Made by a program: the position numbers and the translations under genes | The notes under the pieces: model-generated | Databases searched by the model: none | What the model was told of the DNA's origin: nothing | The model's input: the letters and a program-made list of their open reading frames with translations, nothing else | Shown here: in pieces, positions 1 through 8,912 of the stretch | Numbering within the stretch: the first letter of the stretch is position 1 | Layout of the letters: the number at the start of each line of letters is the position of its first letter | Assembly: GCF_027486195.1 (NCBI RefSeq) | Contig: NZ_JAIXPP010000045.1 | Span: forward strand, 1-64,000 | Direction: 5' to 3' | Source of the DNA: Novosphingobium sp. | GTDB taxonomy: Bacteria; Pseudomonadota; Alphaproteobacteria; Sphingomonadales; Sphingomonadaceae | DNA length: 64,000 bases

Positions 1-425
1 ATATCGGAAACCGCGCCGTCCGAGCCCGGAACCAGCGGCAGACCGAGCTTGCCGGCGGTGCGCTTGGCCTCGATCTTGTCGCCCATCGTGCGGATATGTT
101 CGGGCTTGGGGCCGATCCAGGTGATGCCGTGGGCTTCAACGATATCGGCGAACTGGGCGTTCTCCGAGAGGAAGCCGTAGCCGGGGTGGATCGCATCGGC
201 ATGGGTGATCTCGGCCGCGGAGATGATCGCGGCCATGTTGAGATAGCTGTCTTTCGCAGCCGGCGGCCCGATGCAGACGGCGTGGTCCGCGAGGCGCACG
301 TGCATGGCATCAGCATCGGCGGTGGAGTGCACCGCGACCGTTTCGATCCCCATTTCATGCGCGGCGCGGTGGATGCGCAGCGCAATTTCGCCGCGGTTGG
401 CGATCAGCAGGCGGGAAATGGCCAT
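1..425 (-). CDS. accC: acetyl-CoA carboxylase, biotin carboxylase subunit (partial)
   Basis: ATP-dependent biotin carboxylase that carboxylates the biotin on AccB in the first step of fatty acid synthesis, in the cytoplasm. Only the first 141 codons are present; the gene runs off the left edge. The ATG (complement of 423-425) is followed by the family N-terminus [13 protein letters not shown]. Further on are [33 protein letters not shown] and the IGP segment before the ATP-grasp domain. It starts 13 bp after the accB stop, so the two are surely cotranscribed. The ATP-grasp catalytic part lies outside the window. Confidence 0.96.
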   Translation of the reverse strand, partial: MAISRLLIANRGEIALRIHRAAHEMGIETVAVHSTADADAMHVRLADHAVCIGPPAAKDSYLNMAAIISAAEITHADAIHPGYGFLSENAQFADIVEAHGITWIGPKPEHIRTMGDKIEAKRTAGKLGLPLVPGSDGAVSD

Positions 426-438
426 GGGGCGCGCGGCC

Positions 439-921
439 TCAGGCGATGACGACGAGCGGCTGGTCGAATTCGACCGGCTGCGCGTTTTCGACCAGGATCG
501 CGGTGATCTTGCCGCCAGTGGGCGCGGTGATCGGATTCATCACCTTCATCGCCTCAACGATCAGCAGCGTGTCGCCTGCCTTGACCGTCTGCCCGACCGT
601 AATGAACGGCGCGGCGCCGGGTTCGGGGAAGAGATAGACGGTGCCGACCATCGGCGAGCGCAGGGCGTTGGCGTGCGTTTCCGCAGCAGGGGCTTCGGCA
701 ACTGCAGCCGGAGCCGCCGCGGGGGCCGGTGCAGCGGCGGGTGCGGGCGCATAGTTCATCACCGGAGCGGCGGTGATCGTGCGGGCAACGCGGATCTTGC
801 GCGTGCCGTCCTCGACTTCGATCTCCGTCAGGCCGGTATCGGAAAGCAGTTCAGCCAGTTCGCGCACCAGCGCGCTGTCGATTGCCATTTTGGCGCCCTC
901 GTCGCCGCGGTCATGCCCCAT
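439..921 (-). CDS. accB: biotin carboxyl carrier protein of acetyl-CoA carboxylase
   Basis: Carries the biotin that shuttles CO2 between biotin carboxylase and the carboxyltransferase. With the start at 921 the protein is 160 aa. It has an N-terminal helical segment, an Ala/Pro-rich linker (about residues 52-82) and a C-terminal biotinyl domain. The biotin-accepting Lys is near residue 126 in EAMKVMNP; the usual motif is EAMKM, so Val replaces the second Met. The 921 start is preferred because GAGG lies about 9 nt upstream; an in-frame ATG at 888 (MAIDSALV) is the alternative. It sits between aroQ and accC in a common proteobacterial order. Confidence 0.95.
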   Translation of the reverse strand: MGHDRGDEGAKMAIDSALVRELAELLSDTGLTEIEVEDGTRKIRVARTITAAPVMNYAPAPAAAPAPAAAPAAVAEAPAAETHANALRSPMVGTVYLFPEPGAAPFITVGQTVKAGDTLLIVEAMKVMNPITAPTGGKITAILVENAQPVEFDQPLVVIA

Positions 922-1031
922 TTTGTTGTCCTCGCGGGTATACCAATCCAAAGCGGGTTCCATGCCCGCCGCGTTGCACCTAGGCAAGGAAAACCCGTAA
1001 GCGCGGCGTGGAAAACGCCCGCATGGGTCAA

Positions 1032-1466
1032 TCAGAGCCGGCGCGCGCCTTCGAGGGCAAGGAGGTAGCTCAGCGGCCCGAAGCCCGCGATGGTGGCCTT
1101 GGCCGCCATGCCGACAAAGGACTTGTGGCGGAAGGCCTCACGCGTGTGCGGGTTCGAAAGGTGGACTTCGATCACCGGGGTGCGGATGGCCAGAATCGCA
1201 TCGTGCAGCGCCACGCTGGTGTGGGTGAAGGCACCGGCATTGAGCAGCACGGCCTTGGCACCGACCGCCTGCGCTTCATGAAGCCAATCAACGAGATGGC
1301 CTTCATGGTTCGACTGGCGCAGATCGATTTCGAGACCGAGTTCGCGGGCGCGATCTTCGAGCATCCCTGCGATATCATCCAGCGTGGCCGAGCCGTAGAT
1401 CTCCGGCTCGCGCGTGCCGAGCAAGTTGAGATTAGGGCCGTTGAGGACGAAAACGGTCTCTGGCAT
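1032..1466 (-). CDS. aroQ: type II 3-dehydroquinate dehydratase
   Basis: Dehydrates 3-dehydroquinate to 3-dehydroshikimate in the shikimate pathway (cytoplasmic dodecamer). At 144 aa it has the usual type II length. Visible active-site motifs are [17 protein letters not shown] (catalytic Arg and Tyr on the lid), [30 protein letters not shown] (catalytic His region) and [19 protein letters not shown]. The frame stays open to 1532, but [10 protein letters not shown] at 1466 matches the family N-terminus. First gene of aroQ-accB-accC, 110 bp before accB. Confidence 0.96.
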   Translation of the reverse strand: MPETVFVLNGPNLNLLGTREPEIYGSATLDDIAGMLEDRARELGLEIDLRQSNHEGHLVDWLHEAQAVGAKAVLLNAGAFTHTSVALHDAILAIRTPVIEVHLSNPHTREAFRHKSFVGMAAKATIAGFGPLSYLLALEGARRL

Positions 1467-1560
1467 GGCGGGCTCCGGCGAAGGCAATGGCAAGGCAAAC
1501 GGCTCTGATAGAGCGTGAAACCAGCCGCGCAAGCCTTGCGCGTATCAGCGCCTGGCCCGC

Positions 1561-1920
1561 TCAGCCCTTCCCATTATCCGCCATCGGCGGCGGTGCGCCC
1601 GGTTCGCCGCCATCGTCGATGGACGCGGCGGGGTCGTCACCGTCCGGATTGTCATCGCTTTGCACGACAGGGTCGGGCTGCGAGATGGCTTGCGGCTGGT
1701 TGGTTGCGGCCAGCGATTCGGCAGCCTTGGCCTTCTTTTCCGCCGCATCGGCCTTGGCCTCGACCGCCGTCATGCGCTCCTCGAGCGCACTCACGCGGTC
1801 GACGTCGCAGCCGGTCAGCAGCAGCGAAAGCGCGGCCGCCGCGCCAGCGAGGGCGAGGCGGCGCGCGAGTGGCCGATTGGCGGAAAAGAAGCGGTGTGCG
1901 TCCATGCTGCCAAGCGTCAT
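1561..1920 (-). CDS. small lipoprotein with a coiled-coil segment
   Basis: A protein of about 119 aa with a basic N-terminus (PLARRLAL), a hydrophobic segment and the lipobox LLTGC, so it should be lipid-modified and leave the inner membrane. After the Cys comes a heptad-like Ala/Glu/Lys helix (SALEERMTAVEAKADAAEKKAKAAE), then a Pro/Asp/Gly-rich acidic tail. No enzyme domain is visible. Start ambiguous: ATG at 1920 or 1905, neither with a clear ribosome site. It resembles small Lpp-like or coiled-coil envelope lipoproteins in architecture only. Located upstream of and codirectional with aroQ. Confidence 0.6.
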   Translation of the reverse strand: MTLGSMDAHRFFSANRPLARRLALAGAAAALSLLLTGCDVDRVSALEERMTAVEAKADAAEKKAKAAESLAATNQPQAISQPDPVVQSDDNPDGDDPAASIDDGGEPGAPPPMADNGKG

Positions 1921-1961
1921 AGCAGGCAAAGATTACCCGAAACTAACCAAGCAGGTGCTTT

Positions 1962-2231
1962 TTACTGATCCGTGCCGCGTGCCTTGCCCCACTGGCGGGC
2001 CGCCGTGTAGCCGAGATAGGCCGCGCCGAAGAGCGCGTAGAGCGGCTCGGGCAGACCGGCGAAATAGGCGGTCATCGCGTCGGTCATCGCGCGGGCGGAG
2101 GCGGGGCGCACGGCGCCGAGCAGGCCGAGCGGGATGGCCCAGAGAATCATGGCGTACATCACGTAGAGGAAAGTCGGGCGGGCAAGCGCCACAAAGCGGC
2201 GGGAAGCGGCGGGGAGGGGCCGGGTGGTCAT
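1962..2231 (-). CDS. small membrane protein, holin-like
   Basis: An 89-aa protein with two or three hydrophobic segments (about residues 18-40 and 60-78). It is rich in aromatic residues (FLYVMYAMILW, LYALFGAAYLGYTAARQWGKA) and has a polar C-terminus ending KARGTDQ. The pattern recalls the short 3TM holin-like proteins common in sphingomonad chromosomes; that assignment rests on memory of the family. The ATG at 2231 has AAAGGA about 10 nt upstream. No phage genes are next to it, so a lysis role is not supported. Confidence 0.55.
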   Translation of the reverse strand: MTTRPLPAASRRFVALARPTFLYVMYAMILWAIPLGLLGAVRPASARAMTDAMTAYFAGLPEPLYALFGAAYLGYTAARQWGKARGTDQ

Positions 2232-2445
2232 GGTGGCTGCGTCCTTTCAGGGGGGATGGGGACGCCGGGCCAGATAGCGGCAAAAGGGTGTGTAGGAAAA
2301 TGGTTTGGAGCTGCGGGCAGGCTCCACCCCCACCCACCCCGCACCCCACCCGAATTATCGCTACCCCCCGTCCGGTTTATGGCAATGGACGTGCTGCACT
2401 GCGGTAGATAGGGCAGTGGCCTTGCTGTCATGCTGATGTAAACAG

Positions 2446-4956
2446 ATGGCATCGCGCAGGTTCAGGGGCAGGCATTTGGTCGAGGCTTTGCGGCGGATTT
2501 CTTTCGGGCGGGGCCTGCTGGCGCTGAGCGCGCTGGTCTCGGGCTCGTGCCTCTATGCCGCGGCGGACGAGACTGCCGCGCCTGCGCCATCGCTGGACGA
2601 GCGGCGCGCTGCGCTGATCGAGCCGATGCTCGAGGACTACTGCTCGCGCTGCCACAACGATTTCGATCATGTCGCAGGTCTTTCGGTCGCCGACCTCAAG
2701 GCGAGCGACATCGCGGCGGGCCGCAATGCCGAGGCTTGGGAGAAGATCCTGCGGCGCGTGGCGGCGGGCGAGATGCCGCCGCACAGCAAGAAGCAGCCCG
2801 ATCCTGCGATGCGGGCGGACTTCGTTTCGTGGCTGGATGAAGGCCGCGCGCAATACGTCGCGGCGCATCCCGATCCGGGCGCGGCCCCGGTGCGGCGGCT
2901 CAACCGGCGTGAATATGCCAATGCGGTGCGCGATCTGCTGGGCGTGGAGGGCGACTTTGCCGCCGCGCTGCCGCCGGACAATTCCGGCTTCGGCTTCGAC
3001 AATATTGCCGATGTGCTCAGCGTCTCGCCCACCTTGATGGAGCGCTATGTCGCAGTCGCGGGCAAGGCGGCGCGGCTGGCGACGGGGCTGGTGCCCAAGC
3101 GCGATTTTGTCACGACATGGCAGGTCGCCAAGGATGGCTCGGTGATGAATTCGGGTATCCCCGCCTTCAACGAGCGCGCCGGGGCGGACCTGCCGCTGGG
3201 ATCGCGCGGGGGGACGGCAGTGCGCTACACGGCGCGCTGGGACGGGGCCTATGACATTGCCGTCTGGCTCAATTCGAACACCAACAACGAAAGCGACCGG
3301 CTGCCGGAAGACCGCTTTGCGCTGCGCGTGCCGATGAAGGCGGGCGCGCACCGGATCGCGGTTTCGTTCCGGCGGCAGACCTGGCCGAACGAGGCGGTGC
3401 AGGTGCTGCGCAACTCGACCGACTATGTGCCGCTGCCGGTGGACAAGCCGGTCGATCTGCCGCTCGATGTATGGGTGGACGGCCAGCGCGCGGGTACGAT
3501 GACGGTGCCTTCGTTCCGGGTGCACCCGCGCTATTCGCAAGCCAATTTCCCGCGCGACGTGCTGCAACTGGATGTGGCGGGGCCGTTCGATGCGGCGGGC
3601 AATGCCGATCTCCCGAGCCGCAAGGCGGTGTTTGTCTGCCAGCCAAAGCGGGCGGCGGAAGAAGCACCTTGCGCACGGCGTATCCTTGGCGGTTTGGCGA
3701 AGCGCGCGTGGCGCGGGCCGGTGAGCGCGGCAGAGCTGGCACCGCTTCTGAAGATCTACGAGGGCGAGCGTGCGGCGGGCGGATTTGAAAGCGGCGTGGA
3801 AGCGGGCATCGAGGCGCTGCTGGTCTCGCCGCGCTTCCTTTTTGCAGTGGAGACGCCGCCTCCGGCCGGCAAGGTTGGCAGCGTTATTCCGGTTTCCGAC
3901 TACGATCTGGCGACGCGGCTTTCGCTGTTCCTGTGGAGCTCGATTCCGGACGAGCGGCTGCTCGCGCTGGCGGGGCAGGGCAAACTGCACCAGCCCTCCG
4001 TGCTCAGCGCCGAGATCGCGCGGATGCTGGCGGACAAGCGCGGCGAGGCGCTGACCGAGAATTTCGCCGGGCAGTGGCTCTATTTGCGCAATCTGGATCA
4101 GCAGCGGCCCGATATCACTGAATTCCCGCAGTTCGACGTGCCGCTGCGCGCCGCGATGGCGACCGAGACGCGGATGTTCTTCGGCCATGTGCTTTCCGCG
4201 AACCGGCCGGTGACGGACTTCATCCGCGCGGACTACACGTTCCTCAACGAGCGGCTGGCGCGGCATTACGGGATCGAGGGCGTGCGCGGACCGGCGTTCC
4301 GCAAGGTCGCGTTGGGGGCGGACATGCCGCGCGGCGGGCTGCTGGGGCAGGCGAGCATCCTGACCGTGACGAGCTATGGCAACCGCACCTCGGTGGTGAA
4401 GCGCGGCAAGTGGATCCTCGACAACATGCTCGCCTCACCGCCGCCGCCGCCGCCGGCGGATGTGCCAGCGCTGAAGGCCGAGCACGACGGCAAGAAGCTG
4501 ACCGCGCGCGAGCAGCTGGAGCTGCACCGCGCTAATCCGGCCTGCGCATCGTGCCACCAGCGGATGGACCCGCTGGGCTTTGCATTGGAGAACTTCGACG
4601 CAGTGGGTGCATGGCGCGCGCAGGATGCGGGGCAGTTGATCGATGCGGGCGCGGTGCTGGCAGACGGGACGGCGTTCAAGGGTTTCAGCGGCTTGCAGCA
4701 GATTCTGCTGGATCGGCGCGAGGAATTTGCGCGGGCGTTCACCGAGCGGCTCATGACCTATGCCCTGGGGCGGGGTCTGGGACCGCAGGACATGCCTGCG
4801 GTGCGGGCCATCGCGCGCGAAGCGGCCAAGGATGACTGGCGGGTGCAGACGATCATCAAGGGCATCGTGATGAGCCCCGGCTTTACCTTGCGGCGGGTTC
4901 CGACGCCGCCGACCAACGTGGCGCTCGCCGCGAGCGGATGGAGACCGCATCGATGA
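2446..4956 (+). CDS. DUF1592-family c-type cytochrome protein
   Basis: An 836-aa exported protein of the planctomycete-cytochrome type. The N-terminal hydrophobic segment (about residues 18-40) is a signal peptide or anchor. A heme-binding motif CSRCH is at residues 66-70. RRLNRREYANAVRDLLG (about 150) marks DUF1587, CARRILGGLAKRAWRG marks DUF1595, and DLATRLSLFLWSSIPD marks DUF1592. A second heme-like motif CASCH at residues 700-704, within CASCHQRMDPLGFALENFD, marks DUF1588; FARAFTERLMTYALGRGLG marks DUF1585. The domain order is canonical and complete. The substrate is unknown; the family almost always pairs with DUF1552 proteins, as here (ATGA overlap with the next gene). Probably a periplasmic electron-transfer protein. 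Confidence 0.9.
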   Translation: MASRRFRGRHLVEALRRISFGRGLLALSALVSGSCLYAAADETAAPAPSLDERRAALIEPMLEDYCSRCHNDFDHVAGLSVADLKASDIAAGRNAEAWEKILRRVAAGEMPPHSKKQPDPAMRADFVSWLDEGRAQYVAAHPDPGAAPVRRLNRREYANAVRDLLGVEGDFAAALPPDNSGFGFDNIADVLSVSPTLMERYVAVAGKAARLATGLVPKRDFVTTWQVAKDGSVMNSGIPAFNERAGADLPLGSRGGTAVRYTARWDGAYDIAVWLNSNTNNESDRLPEDRFALRVPMKAGAHRIAVSFRRQTWPNEAVQVLRNSTDYVPLPVDKPVDLPLDVWVDGQRAGTMTVPSFRVHPRYSQANFPRDVLQLDVAGPFDAAGNADLPSRKAVFVCQPKRAAEEAPCARRILGGLAKRAWRGPVSAAELAPLLKIYEGERAAGGFESGVEAGIEALLVSPRFLFAVETPPPAGKVGSVIPVSDYDLATRLSLFLWSSIPDERLLALAGQGKLHQPSVLSAEIARMLADKRGEALTENFAGQWLYLRNLDQQRPDITEFPQFDVPLRAAMATETRMFFGHVLSANRPVTDFIRADYTFLNERLARHYGIEGVRGPAFRKVALGADMPRGGLLGQASILTVTSYGNRTSVVKRGKWILDNMLASPPPPPPADVPALKAEHDGKKLTAREQLELHRANPACASCHQRMDPLGFALENFDAVGAWRAQDAGQLIDAGAVLADGTAFKGFSGLQQILLDRREEFARAFTERLMTYALGRGLGPQDMPAVRAIAREAAKDDWRVQTIIKGIVMSPGFTLRRVPTPPTNVALAASGWRPHR

Positions 4957-6290
4957 TCATCAAACGCGCGAGCCTCAGCCGCCGTACCGTGCTGCGCGGG
5001 CTAGGCACTACGCTGGCGCTGCCGTTCCTTGAAGCGATGATCCCGGCGGCGCGCGCGGCGGAGGCGGCGGCTCGGCCCAAGCGGTTATCGGTGTTCTACA
5101 CGCCCAACGGCATGACGATGGACGCCTATCGCCCGGTGGCGACGGGTGCGGACTATGCCTTGCCGCCAACGCTCGCGCCGCTGGAGCCCTTCCGCAGCGA
5201 CGTGGTGGTGGTGAGCGGGTTGGGCCATCCGCAGGCGGCGGCATTCGGGGACCGACCGGCGGGACATGGCCGTTCGTGCCCGGCGTTCCTGACCGGCGCC
5301 CATGCGCGGCAGACCGAGGGGCCGGACATTCGCTGCGGCGTTTCGATGGATCAAGTCTTCGCCGCGCATCTCGGCGAGACGACGACGATCCCCAGCCTTG
5401 AACTCGGGATCGATCAGGCGAGCCTGCTGGGCAGCTGCGACATCAACTATTCCTGTGCCTATACCAATGGCATTTCGTGGCTGACGCCGACGGTGCCGCT
5501 GCCGGTCATGGCCAATCCGCGCGACGTGTTCGAACGTTTGTTCGGTGATGGCGAGGCGCTCGATCCCGCGAGCCGGCTGGCGCAGGCGCGGCGGCAGGCC
5601 TCGATCCTCGACTATGTGCGCGAGGATGCGGCGCGGCTCTCGCAGGCGCTGGGCGCGGAGGACAAGCGCAAGCTCGACGAGTATCTCGACGCGACGCGCA
5701 GCATCGAGAAGCGCATCCAGCGTGCGGCGACGGGGCCGCAGGCAGAGGCGGGAAGCTTTGCCGAGCCGGCAGGCATCCCGGCAGACTTTGCCGAGCATGT
5801 GCGGCTGATGATCGATCTGCAGGTGCTCGCCCTGCAGGCGGACCTCACGCGGGCCGCCACCTTCATGCTGGGGCGCGAGATCTCGAACCGGACTTATCCC
5901 GAAATCGGCGTGCCGGATTCGCACCATATGCTGAGCCATCACGGCAAGAACCCCGACAAGATGGCCAAGCTCGCGGTGATCAATCGCTATCACATGGAAT
6001 TCTTCGCCTATGCGCTGAAGCGGCTCAAGGAGACGCGCGACGGGGCAGGATCGCTGCTCGAAACCACGCTGGTGATCCGGGGTTCGGCCTTCGGCGATTC
6101 CAACGATCATGACTTCATGGACTTGCCGGTGATCGTGGCGGGCGGGTTGGTGCAGGGCGGGCAGCATCTCGGCGTGGGCAAGGGGACGTCGATGTCGAAC
6201 CTGCTGCTGACCGGACTCCAGTTGCTCGATGTACCGGCCGCGAAGTTCGGCGACAGCACCGGGACGCTGGCGGGGCTGGTGCGTGCGTAG
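4953..6290 (+). CDS. Tat-exported DUF1552 family protein
   Basis: A 445-aa protein with a twin-arginine signal (SRRTVLRGLGTTLALPFLEA) and cleavage expected after about residue 35 (ARAAEA). DUF1552 hallmarks are LSVFYTPNGMTMDAYRP, VVVSGLGHPQA, GRSCPAFLTGAH, SMDQVFAAHLG, the central EYLDATRSIEKRIQ helix, and GVPDSHHMLSHHG with HDFMDLPVIVAGG near the end. The fold is thought to be related to the alkaline phosphatase/DUF1501 group, but no reaction is known. The ATG at 4953 overlaps the preceding stop as ATGA, which argues against the upstream ATG at 4938. Tat export suggests the protein folds, perhaps with a metal, before transport. Confidence 0.9.
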   Translation: MIIKRASLSRRTVLRGLGTTLALPFLEAMIPAARAAEAAARPKRLSVFYTPNGMTMDAYRPVATGADYALPPTLAPLEPFRSDVVVVSGLGHPQAAAFGDRPAGHGRSCPAFLTGAHARQTEGPDIRCGVSMDQVFAAHLGETTTIPSLELGIDQASLLGSCDINYSCAYTNGISWLTPTVPLPVMANPRDVFERLFGDGEALDPASRLAQARRQASILDYVREDAARLSQALGAEDKRKLDEYLDATRSIEKRIQRAATGPQAEAGSFAEPAGIPADFAEHVRLMIDLQVLALQADLTRAATFMLGREISNRTYPEIGVPDSHHMLSHHGKNPDKMAKLAVINRYHMEFFAYALKRLKETRDGAGSLLETTLVIRGSAFGDSNDHDFMDLPVIVAGGLVQGGQHLGVGKGTSMSNLLLTGLQLLDVPAAKFGDSTGTLAGLVRA

Positions 6291-7605
6291 GCTGGCGGCG
6301 TTCCTGCTGGCGATGACGCCGCTGCCCGCCATCGCGCATGGAGCGGACGATATCGCCCGCGCGATTGCGGATGATGATCCCGCGGCGCTGGCGGCGGCGC
6401 TGGCGCATGGGGCGGATGCCAATGCCGCGCTTGAATATGGCGAGACGCCGCTGGCGCGCGCGGTTGAGACGCAGGATCCGGCGCTGGCCGATGCGCTGCT
6501 CAAGGCCGGGGCAAAGACCGACCGCGCCGATGCGCTGGGCATGACACCGCTGCTGCTCGCCTGTGAGCGCGGTAATGGCGCAATCGTGGCGGCGCTGGTG
6601 GCGGCGGGCGCGCCGGTCGCTCAGTCCAATGCGGACGCAGTGACGCCGCTGGCGATGTGCGCGCGGTTTTCCGATGCGGAAGGTGTGCGGGCGCTGCTGG
6701 CGCGCGGCGCGGCGGCTGAAAGCGCCGATCTGCGCGGGCAGACGCCGCTGATGTGGGCCGCTTCCGCAGGGCGGCTCGATGCGGTTTCGGCGCTGCTTGC
6801 GGCGGGCGCGCAAGTGAACCGGGAAACGCCGAACGGCTTCACCCCTCTGTTCTTTGCCTTGGCGAGCGGGAAGGCCAATCTGGCGTCCGCGCTGATCGCG
6901 GCTGGGGCGGATGTGATGCATCGCGGGCCGGAGAACACCAGCGCGCTGCAGATGGCGCTCTACCAGAAGAACTGGGCGGCGGCGGAGGAACTGGTGCGGC
7001 TGGGCGGCGGCGATGTGTCCGAGCTTGACCGCGAGGGGCGGCGGCCGCTCCATGTGGCGGCGGCAGCAGGGCAAGGCTCGCTGGTGGCGGCGCTGCTCGA
7101 GCGCGGGGCCGAGCCTGATGCGCTGTCCGGCCCGTCCAAGATCACTTGGGTGACCGAGGCCAATTTCGGCATGCCGCCCCCGCCGGTGCAGCCGACGACC
7201 GCGCTGATGGCCGCGGCCAAGTCGGGACAGGCGGATGTGATGTGGCAGTTGGTGCGGGCGGGCGCGAACGAGCATTTCGTCGATGGCGCCGGGGTCAACC
7301 TCGTGCTGGCAGCGGCGCAGGGGCGCGATCCGACCGCGCTGACGCTGGCGATCGAGCTGGCGGGGGATGCCAACGTGATGGACAAGGACAAGACAACCGC
7401 GCTCCATATGCTGGCAGGCGGACCGTTCTTCCCCACGCTTCCGGCGATGCTGCGCGTGTTGGCGGCGAAAGGCGCGCGGGCGGACCTTCCCAACGCCAAG
7501 GGCAAGACCGCGCTGCAAGTGCTCACCGATGGGCTTGCCACGGTGCAGGCCGCGTTTCATGAAGTCTATCCGGACAAGGCGGCTGTCTTGGCCCAGTCGC
7601 ACTGA
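6283..7605 (+). CDS. exported ankyrin-repeat protein
   Basis: About 440 aa from a GTG at 6283 that overlaps the DUF1552 stop by 8 bp, giving a signal peptide RRLAAFLLAMTPLPAIAHG. The rest is a run of about ten ankyrin repeats, with repeated TPL-x(2)-A..G...V..LL..GA modules such as GETPLARAVETQDPALADALLKAGA and GRRPLHVAAAAGQGSLVAALLERGA. One repeat is interrupted by an insert (about 285-305, SGPSKITWVTEANFGMPPPPVQP). Ankyrin domains bind proteins, so it is likely a periplasmic scaffold for its two upstream partners. The ATG at 6229 would lie deep in the preceding gene and add a non-signal N-terminus. Confidence 0.85.
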   Translation: MRRLAAFLLAMTPLPAIAHGADDIARAIADDDPAALAAALAHGADANAALEYGETPLARAVETQDPALADALLKAGAKTDRADALGMTPLLLACERGNGAIVAALVAAGAPVAQSNADAVTPLAMCARFSDAEGVRALLARGAAAESADLRGQTPLMWAASAGRLDAVSALLAAGAQVNRETPNGFTPLFFALASGKANLASALIAAGADVMHRGPENTSALQMALYQKNWAAAEELVRLGGGDVSELDREGRRPLHVAAAAGQGSLVAALLERGAEPDALSGPSKITWVTEANFGMPPPPVQPTTALMAAAKSGQADVMWQLVRAGANEHFVDGAGVNLVLAAAQGRDPTALTLAIELAGDANVMDKDKTTALHMLAGGPFFPTLPAMLRVLAAKGARADLPNAKGKTALQVLTDGLATVQAAFHEVYPDKAAVLAQSH

Positions 7606-7644
7606 GTTGCCCCACTGATTTTCTCTGCAGAAGGACCACTGCCG

Positions 7645-8106
7645 ATGACCCGAGCAAGACCGTTCCTGATCGCCGCCGCACTCACCGCCCTGGTGGCTGG
7701 CGGGGCCGCCTCCATCGCTGCCTCGCCTGCCGAGACGATTGCGGCGCGGCAGGCCAATTTCAAGAAGATGGGCGGCGCGATGAAGGCGCTGAAGGATGAG
7801 CTGGGCGGCGGGGCTGACAAGGCCAAGCTGCTTGCCGCCGCGCGCACGCTGGCGGCCACGGCGCGGACGCAATGGGTGCTGTTCACGCCGGGGACCGGGC
7901 CGTCCTCGGGCGTGAAGACCGATGCGCTGCCGGCGATCTGGACGCAAAAGGGCGCCTTCGATGCCGCCTCTGCCAAGTTGGTGGCCGAGGCAGACAAGCT
8001 GGTCGGGATTGCCGGATCGGGCGACACTGCGGCGGTGCTGGCGCAGTTCAAGGCCGTTGGCGGCACGTGCGCAGCCTGCCACAAGCAGTTCCGCGCCGAG
8101 GACTGA
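7645..8106 (+). CDS. cytochrome c' (c-prime)
   Basis: A 153-aa periplasmic heme protein. The signal peptide ends about residue 26 (SIAASPA). The four-helix-bundle sequence follows, with the heme motif CAACHKQFR at residues 142-150, very near the C-terminus as expected for class II cytochromes c'. The family binds NO/CO or transfers electrons. It lies 39 bp after the ankyrin gene and 19 bp before cytochrome b561, so probably the same transcription unit. A start codon with a weak GA-rich upstream site (CAGAAGGACC) is present. Confidence 0.9.
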   Translation: MTRARPFLIAAALTALVAGGAASIAASPAETIAARQANFKKMGGAMKALKDELGGGADKAKLLAAARTLAATARTQWVLFTPGTGPSSGVKTDALPAIWTQKGAFDAASAKLVAEADKLVGIAGSGDTAAVLAQFKAVGGTCAACHKQFRAED

Positions 8107-8125
8107 GGCGAAGAGGCCATTGGGG

Positions 8126-8797
8126 ATGAGCACTGAAGACGAAACCGTGAAGGTGTGGGACCCGTTCGTGCGGGTCTTCCACTGGAGCCTGATCGCGCTG
8201 TTCGGCATTGCCTGGTGGAGCGGTGAGAACCACGACATGGAGCGCCACCGGCAGGCGGGATACGCCATCTTCGCGCTGGTGGTGTTCCGCGTGTTCTGGG
8301 GCTTTGCCGGATCGCGCACGGCGCGCTTTGCGCAGTTCCTGAAAGGGCCGGGCGCGATTGCCGCCTATCTGAGGACGCACGACGGCGAGACGCCTTCGGA
8401 CGGGCACAATCCCTTGGGCGGCTGGAGCGTGGCCGTGCTGCTGGCGGTGATCCTGACGATCACAGTGGCGGGGCTTTTCGCGGTCGATATCGACGGGATC
8501 GAATCCGGGCCGCTGGCGGACTGGGTGAGCTTTGATGCGGGCCGCACGGCCTCCGAATGGCACGAAGCCGTGTTCAAGGCGGCGCTGGCGGTGATTGGCC
8601 TGCACATCCTCGCTATCGGCTACTATCAGGTGCTCAATGCGCACAACCTGATCGGGCCGATGATCACCGGGCGGCGGGACCGGGCCAAAGGCGAAGCGGT
8701 CGAGGATGTGAAGTGGTCGCCGGTTGCTGCGCTGGCCGGGATAGCGGCGGTCGGCGCGCTGACCTGGCTGGTGATGAACGGGTTCAAGCTGGGCTGA
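8126..8797 (+). CDS. cytochrome b561-type membrane protein
   Basis: A 223-aa inner-membrane di-heme cytochrome of the prokaryotic b561/hydrogenase b-type family. VKVWDPFVRVFHWSLI carries the first heme His at the start of TM1. H..AGYAIFALVVFRVFWG marks TM2; SVAVLLAVILTITVAGLFAV and FKAALAVIGLHILAIGYY mark TM3 and TM4, with His in WHEAVFK and LHILAI. A fifth hydrophobic stretch closes the protein. It likely passes quinol electrons to the neighbouring cytochrome c'. The ATG at 8126 has GGGG close upstream; the longer frame from 7922 overlaps cytochrome c' and is rejected. Confidence 0.88.
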   Translation: MSTEDETVKVWDPFVRVFHWSLIALFGIAWWSGENHDMERHRQAGYAIFALVVFRVFWGFAGSRTARFAQFLKGPGAIAAYLRTHDGETPSDGHNPLGGWSVAVLLAVILTITVAGLFAVDIDGIESGPLADWVSFDAGRTASEWHEAVFKAALAVIGLHILAIGYYQVLNAHNLIGPMITGRRDRAKGEAVEDVKWSPVAALAGIAAVGALTWLVMNGFKLG

Positions 8798-8809
8798 ACA
8801 CACTACCTT

Positions 8810-8887
8810 CGTCATTCCCGCGAAGGCGGGAATCCAGGGCGGGCGCCGTTCTGGTGGCTCTGGACCCCCGCCTTCGCGGGGGTGACG
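8810..8887. repeat. REP-like paired hairpin repeat
   Basis: Two oppositely oriented copies of a sphingomonad-style palindromic repeat. The left copy (8810-8837) contains ATTCCCGC-GAAG-GCGGGAAT. The right copy (8861-8887) contains ACCCCCGC-CTTC-GCGGGGGT. Each folds into an 8-bp stem with a 4-nt loop, and the copies also pair with each other. It sits between the convergent cytochrome b561 and phosphoribosyltransferase genes and may act as a bidirectional terminator or transcript stabiliser. Confidence 0.85.
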
Positions 8888-8912
8888 AGAATTTTCGTTT
8901 TTTAGCGCAGGA

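Noticed and set aside
1962..2231. Prophage remnant suggested by a holin-like protein
   Set aside because: No endolysin, tail, integrase or att-like repeats nearby; such small membrane proteins occur outside phages.
2428..4266. 612-aa open frame on the minus strand opposite the DUF1592 gene
   Set aside because: Arg/His-rich low-complexity translation typical of the antisense of GC-rich genes; the plus-strand gene has clear domains and heme motifs.
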